Part shown: one piece after another, positions 61,196-64,000 of the stretch
Position numbering within the stretch: the first letter of the stretch is position 1
How the letters are laid out: every line of letters begins with the position of its first letter
From: Astrothelium macrocarpum
Lineage: Eukaryota > Ascomycota > Dothideomycetes > Trypetheliales > Trypetheliaceae
Direction: 5' to 3'
NCBI GenBank assembly: GCA_021030915.1
Contig: JAGEMR010000053.1
Coordinates: 124,001 to 188,000 of the forward strand
DNA: 64,000 nucleotides
Notes under the pieces: model-generated
The model's database searches: none
Told to the model about the DNA's origin: nothing
What the model saw: the letters and a program-made list of their open reading frames with translations, nothing else
Made by a program: the position numbers and the translations under genes

Positions 61196-61759
61196 ATGCA
61201 GTACAAATCAATTGCGATCGCCCTCACCTGCGCCACCACGGTGATGGCTTCTCCTCTTGCAGCGAACGACGTTCCAGTCGTGGACATCCTCGAACCTGAA
61301 AATTATGTCGAGCAATTTCGTGAGAGTGTCCATGGAGGGGCGCTGATCTACCTTGGGCCCCCGAACGGCACCGAACAAGTCCACTCGCCAACCAAAGTTG
61401 CAAAGCGCGCTTCCTGCTCGGCTAGCCCAACACCCTCGTGCGCCACCGACCATACAGCACGCAATGGTATCTGCGCGGCACTCGTGACCGAACTTCAGGG
61501 TGACTCGTCGACGACAGTTGGTGAGAAACCTCGACAGATTTGCTACCAGGGGGATTCAGCCGACAAGAACGCCTACTGCTGCTTGTCATGGGCGGACAAG
61601 GTAGTGAGTCTAACAAAAGGCGATTTATTTGGGCCAGGGAATCAAATTCTAACCCAATGCACGACCAACGGGGTTTCAGGAGAGATCAAAGGTCTTAATG
61701 TACACGGGGTATGTACTGGTGTGTGCGTGTCGAACCGTGGCACCGGGTGCAAGGACTAA
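61196..61759 (+). CDS. Secreted cysteine-rich protein, WD-like fungal domain, Kex2-processed
   Basis: Single exon, 187 residues. The signal peptide is MQYKSIAIALTCATTVMASP. A propeptide rich in acidic residues runs to VAKR, a Kex2 site at about residue 70. The mature part has about ten cysteines with blocks PRQICYQGDSADKNAYCCLS, WADKVVSLTKGDLFGP and VCTGVCVSNRGTGCKD. The pattern ICYQG...CC.SW...GDL...C...G.SG...G..C...C.SNR matches the WD-like domain of small secreted proteins in filamentous ascomycetes, whose function is not established. Effector or antimicrobial roles are possible but not shown here. Confidence 0.82.
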   Translation: MQYKSIAIALTCATTVMASPLAANDVPVVDILEPENYVEQFRESVHGGALIYLGPPNGTEQVHSPTKVAKRASCSASPTPSCATDHTARNGICAALVTELQGDSSTTVGEKPRQICYQGDSADKNAYCCLSWADKVVSLTKGDLFGPGNQILTQCTTNGVSGEIKGLNVHGVCTGVCVSNRGTGCKD

Positions 61760-62310
61760 ATGGGCTGGATATGCATGGCGGGCTGGTCCTAGCCATTGCA
61801 GAAAAGCGCACTGTCCTGAAGCTTGTCTGATTTGCTGTACACATAATCGTAAAAATCGGGCGAAATCTAGCAGATAGAAGATTGTTATGATTACGTAATG
61901 AGCATTTACCATAACGTGTTCGGCAAGCGAGCGAATCAGGCAAGTGAGCGGATCACCCCCACCATATATCACACCTTCTATCTCTTCTATCTAAACATAA
62001 TATATGAAAAAAAAAAAAAAAAACATATTTAATCAGTTCTTTGACGTTTTGGACATATGCTAGCAGTATGTTCAAGTGATTTACACATACTACACGTACG
62101 TGGAGCGCGTATTTGAGACCCAGCAGCTGTCGTACGAACTCGGGTTTTCTCCACTTCAGCTCTATATAGGTACTTTTCAGCCGCAACGATAATTCATAGA
62201 ACAAGTGTCTAATCAGGTGGATTTGTCACAATCTTGTCTCCGTCCACCAACAAGAACGTGAAACACGAGGCACAGCAAACGCGTCATCTGACGCCTATTG
62301 TCAATCGTTT
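61760..62310. other. Intergenic, no gene seen
   Basis: 550 bases with an A-run of about 15 at 62,007. No coding signal. Confidence 0.5.
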
Positions 62311-63017
62311 ATGGTATATTTAAGCGTTGGAAAGCACGCTTTATCCGCCATATACCTTGATCAGCACCACACTTGTGAACATGACCCACGTCCTGCTTTT
62401 CTGCATTGCCGAGGAAGCGAAACCTGTAAGTCCGAACGTCCTATCGATAGTTGGCAGCTCACTCAGGACCACAGCTCGTACCCGAAGTTTCAGCTTTTGA
62501 TGCACATCCATCAGGCGCCAATGGACACTTCTTTCTCGTCGGGTCGCGTAGCGGTCCCAGCAATGAACAGCCCTTCAAAGGAATCTTGAAAGAAGGAGAG
62601 GCCTTTGAGACCGCTTTCATTGGTGCCTCGAAGCAGGATTGCCAGAAGTGGGCGCTGGAGAACGACAAGTCTAAAAACATAGTAGATGGCTTAATCGCGA
62701 TCCTGGATGCACGCAGCGCCAAGGATAGAACTCTCGTGATCCAATTCTACAACGATCACAAGGGCCCGAAGCTGGAGTGTGGTGATTTTGGTATTCTTCC
62801 AAAGGAACTTGGTCTCTGGTACGAGTTCAGGATCGACTATAAGAAGGTCCCTGATGTGATAGCCGCCTTCGAAGTGGGTGATTACGATCAGGTCTATCCA
62901 GTCTATTTCGGACGCAAAGAAGAGCTCACAAACGAGCATGGCGTATTCGATGTCGCCAAAGCTGAGGTTCTTATGCAGCAGCCTTATATCGATCAAATGA
63001 AAGATCCAAGATCGTAA
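62311..63017 (+). CDS. Unrecognised protein, two possible exons
   Basis: The main coding block (about 62461-63017) reads PQLVPEVSAFDAHPSGANGH and FFLVGSRSGPSNEQPF, then QDCQKWALENDKSKNIVDGL, FYNDHKGPKLECGDFGILPK, ELGLWYEFRIDYKKVPDVIA and ends QMKDPRS. It is acidic, soluble and about 185 residues long, with no signal peptide or helix. A GTAAGT donor at about 62,426 and a CTCACTCAG acceptor at about 62,470 suggest an upstream exon. The phase that fits the main block comes from the frame starting MVYLSVGKHALSAIYL at 62,311, not from the nearer MTHVLLFCIAEE. The start is therefore unresolved. I do not recognise the family. Confidence 0.5.
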
Positions 63018-63347
63018 GGTGGGAGGACAAAGTTAGGGACTGTATGGCTCAGGTCGTGGGGATTAGATGAGACGATGTAGCTAGGCGTAAGGAGTTGAAC
63101 ATTACTGTGAATAGGAGCAGCAGAAAGCTTGAATTGGCTCCAGTGATACCACTATTGTGTGCTTGAGTTGGGCATCTCTGTGTCTAGATGAAAGCCTACC
63201 AACTCTCTTTAAAGCAGACATGGCCGCATCTATCTTTTCGCGGCTAGCGTCGTCTGTTACATGTTATGAAGTCCGGTGACCGCAACGCGCAACCTCATAG
63301 CCAATCTTAGAGAGGTCTAATAAAGGTTTAGAATTTTTATTCTACCC
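63018..63347. other. Convergent spacer, no gene seen
   Basis: 330 bases between two convergent genes. Confidence 0.5.
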
Positions 63348-64000
63348 TTACTCAATACTGCTGTCTTCTTCCCATCCCCAAATGGCCCACCAATACTCAA
63401 ATTCAACGCTTCCGCCCTCATCACGTTCGTCTCCGCTGACCCAGTCACCAACACCAGTTTCTACACTTTCTTCTCTGATGACTAAGCCCGCAGCTCGGAG
63501 CTCCTCCTGCAACATCTCAATCTCCTCCTTATAGCCTTCCCTCAGCGGACTCTCCACAAGGCACACAGCCTCGGAAGTCCTCGCGAGAAACCTCTTCACC
63601 GTCTGCGCAAGAAGAGTTGCGTGTTCCATGGCGAACACGCTGTCCGCTGCAATGATGAGGGAAAAAGCAGTCGTGGCCACGCTCGAAGCCTGAGGAATCG
63701 TGCAATTGAGAACCGTGGTACTCGCCTTTCTTTGGGCAGATTTAATGGCCGAAACATTTGTAGCGACGTTTCTTCGCTAAATTCGGCGCAATATCCGGAA
63801 GATCGGTGAGAACGACGCCTGCTCCCAAAATTGCGGCGGCAGCTATGCCTACCAGTCCCGTTCCTGCCCCCAGCTCCAACATCGACGTTTCTGTAGACTG
63901 AGGTAATTGTCGCAGCTTTCCCGTATGTCTTAGTTGCCACAGCCGTTTAGTGAGCAAATAACTCGACCCACGTCTTGAGCCCCAGATTGTCGCCTGTAAG
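63348..64000 (-). pseudogene. SAM-dependent methyltransferase (METTL21/NNT1-like), frame-broken and cut by the window end
   Basis: On the minus strand the pieces read GDNLGLKTW (edge), then SYLLTKRLWQL and SMLELGAGTGLVGIAAAAIL with VVLTDLPDIAPNLA, and then NVSAIKSAQRKASTTVLNC, LIIAADSVFAMEHATLL and a closing VEFEYWWAIWGWEEDSS. These are the conserved blocks of the lysine/nicotinamide methyltransferase group: W[V/G]SSYLL, the SAM loop LELGAGTGLVG, the TDLP acidic loop and an (A)ADSV(F) post-motif. The blocks lie in three different frames, with single-base shifts near 63,958 and near 63,770 and no intron consensus at either. This means a decaying gene or sequence errors. The 5' end lies outside the window. 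Confidence 0.55.

Overview
The window is nuclear DNA of a filamentous ascomycete (Pezizomycotina). The genes carry short GT-AG introns of about 50-80 bases. Typical families are present: a fused tryptophan synthase, replication factor C, a TBC-domain GAP, a highly reducing polyketide synthase (PKS), a Pth11/rhodopsin-type membrane protein and a HeLo/DUF7580-like gene. One AT-saturated block of dead transposons looks like the product of repeat-induced point mutation (RIP). I cannot fix the class or genus.

Left arm, 1-17,040: mostly ordinary genes. They are a cysteine-rich surface protein, a patatin-like phospholipase with a helical C-terminal extension (-), a butanediol-type dehydrogenase (-), an NADP-type alcohol dehydrogenase (+), a MARVEL-like membrane protein (+), an RFC clamp-loader subunit (+), a small hydrophilic stress-type protein (+) and tryptophan synthase (-).

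Transposon island, 17,401-25,283: about nine bases in ten are A or T, and no gene survives. The GC-rich islands in it pair into four sets of terminal inverted repeats, each flanked by TA. Removing the nested insertions leaves four elements of 1,902, 1,860, 1,877 and 1,873 bp, the size of Fot1/pogo-type Tc1/mariner elements, stacked inside each other. A 360-bp solo LTR with a perfect 5-bp target duplication sits in the outermost one and has almost escaped mutation.

Middle, 25,500-35,700: a DUF7580/HeLo-like gene (-) and a fungal C2H2 zinc-finger gene (+) diverge from a shared 425-bp spacer. They are followed by an orphan glutamine-rich fragment and a TBC-domain Rab GAP (+).

Biosynthetic cluster, about 36,500-57,600: Baeyer-Villiger-type flavin monooxygenase (-), cytochrome P450 (-), alpha/beta hydrolase (+), rhodopsin-like membrane protein (-), 14-helix-type MFS exporter (+) and an eight-exon highly reducing PKS (+; KS-AT-DH-MT-ER-KR-ACP, about 2,706 residues). 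After splicing, all catalytic motifs I could check in the PKS are intact. The PKS has an unusual hydrophobic N-terminal segment ahead of the ketosynthase. I see no thioesterase and no Zn2Cys6 regulator.

Right arm, 57,600-64,000: sparse. It holds a 10-bp minisatellite, a tiny secreted peptide precursor, a secreted cysteine-rich WD-like protein with a Kex2 site, an unrecognised gene, and a frame-broken methyltransferase that runs off the end. Exon borders were set by hand from splice consensus, frame continuity and family conservation.
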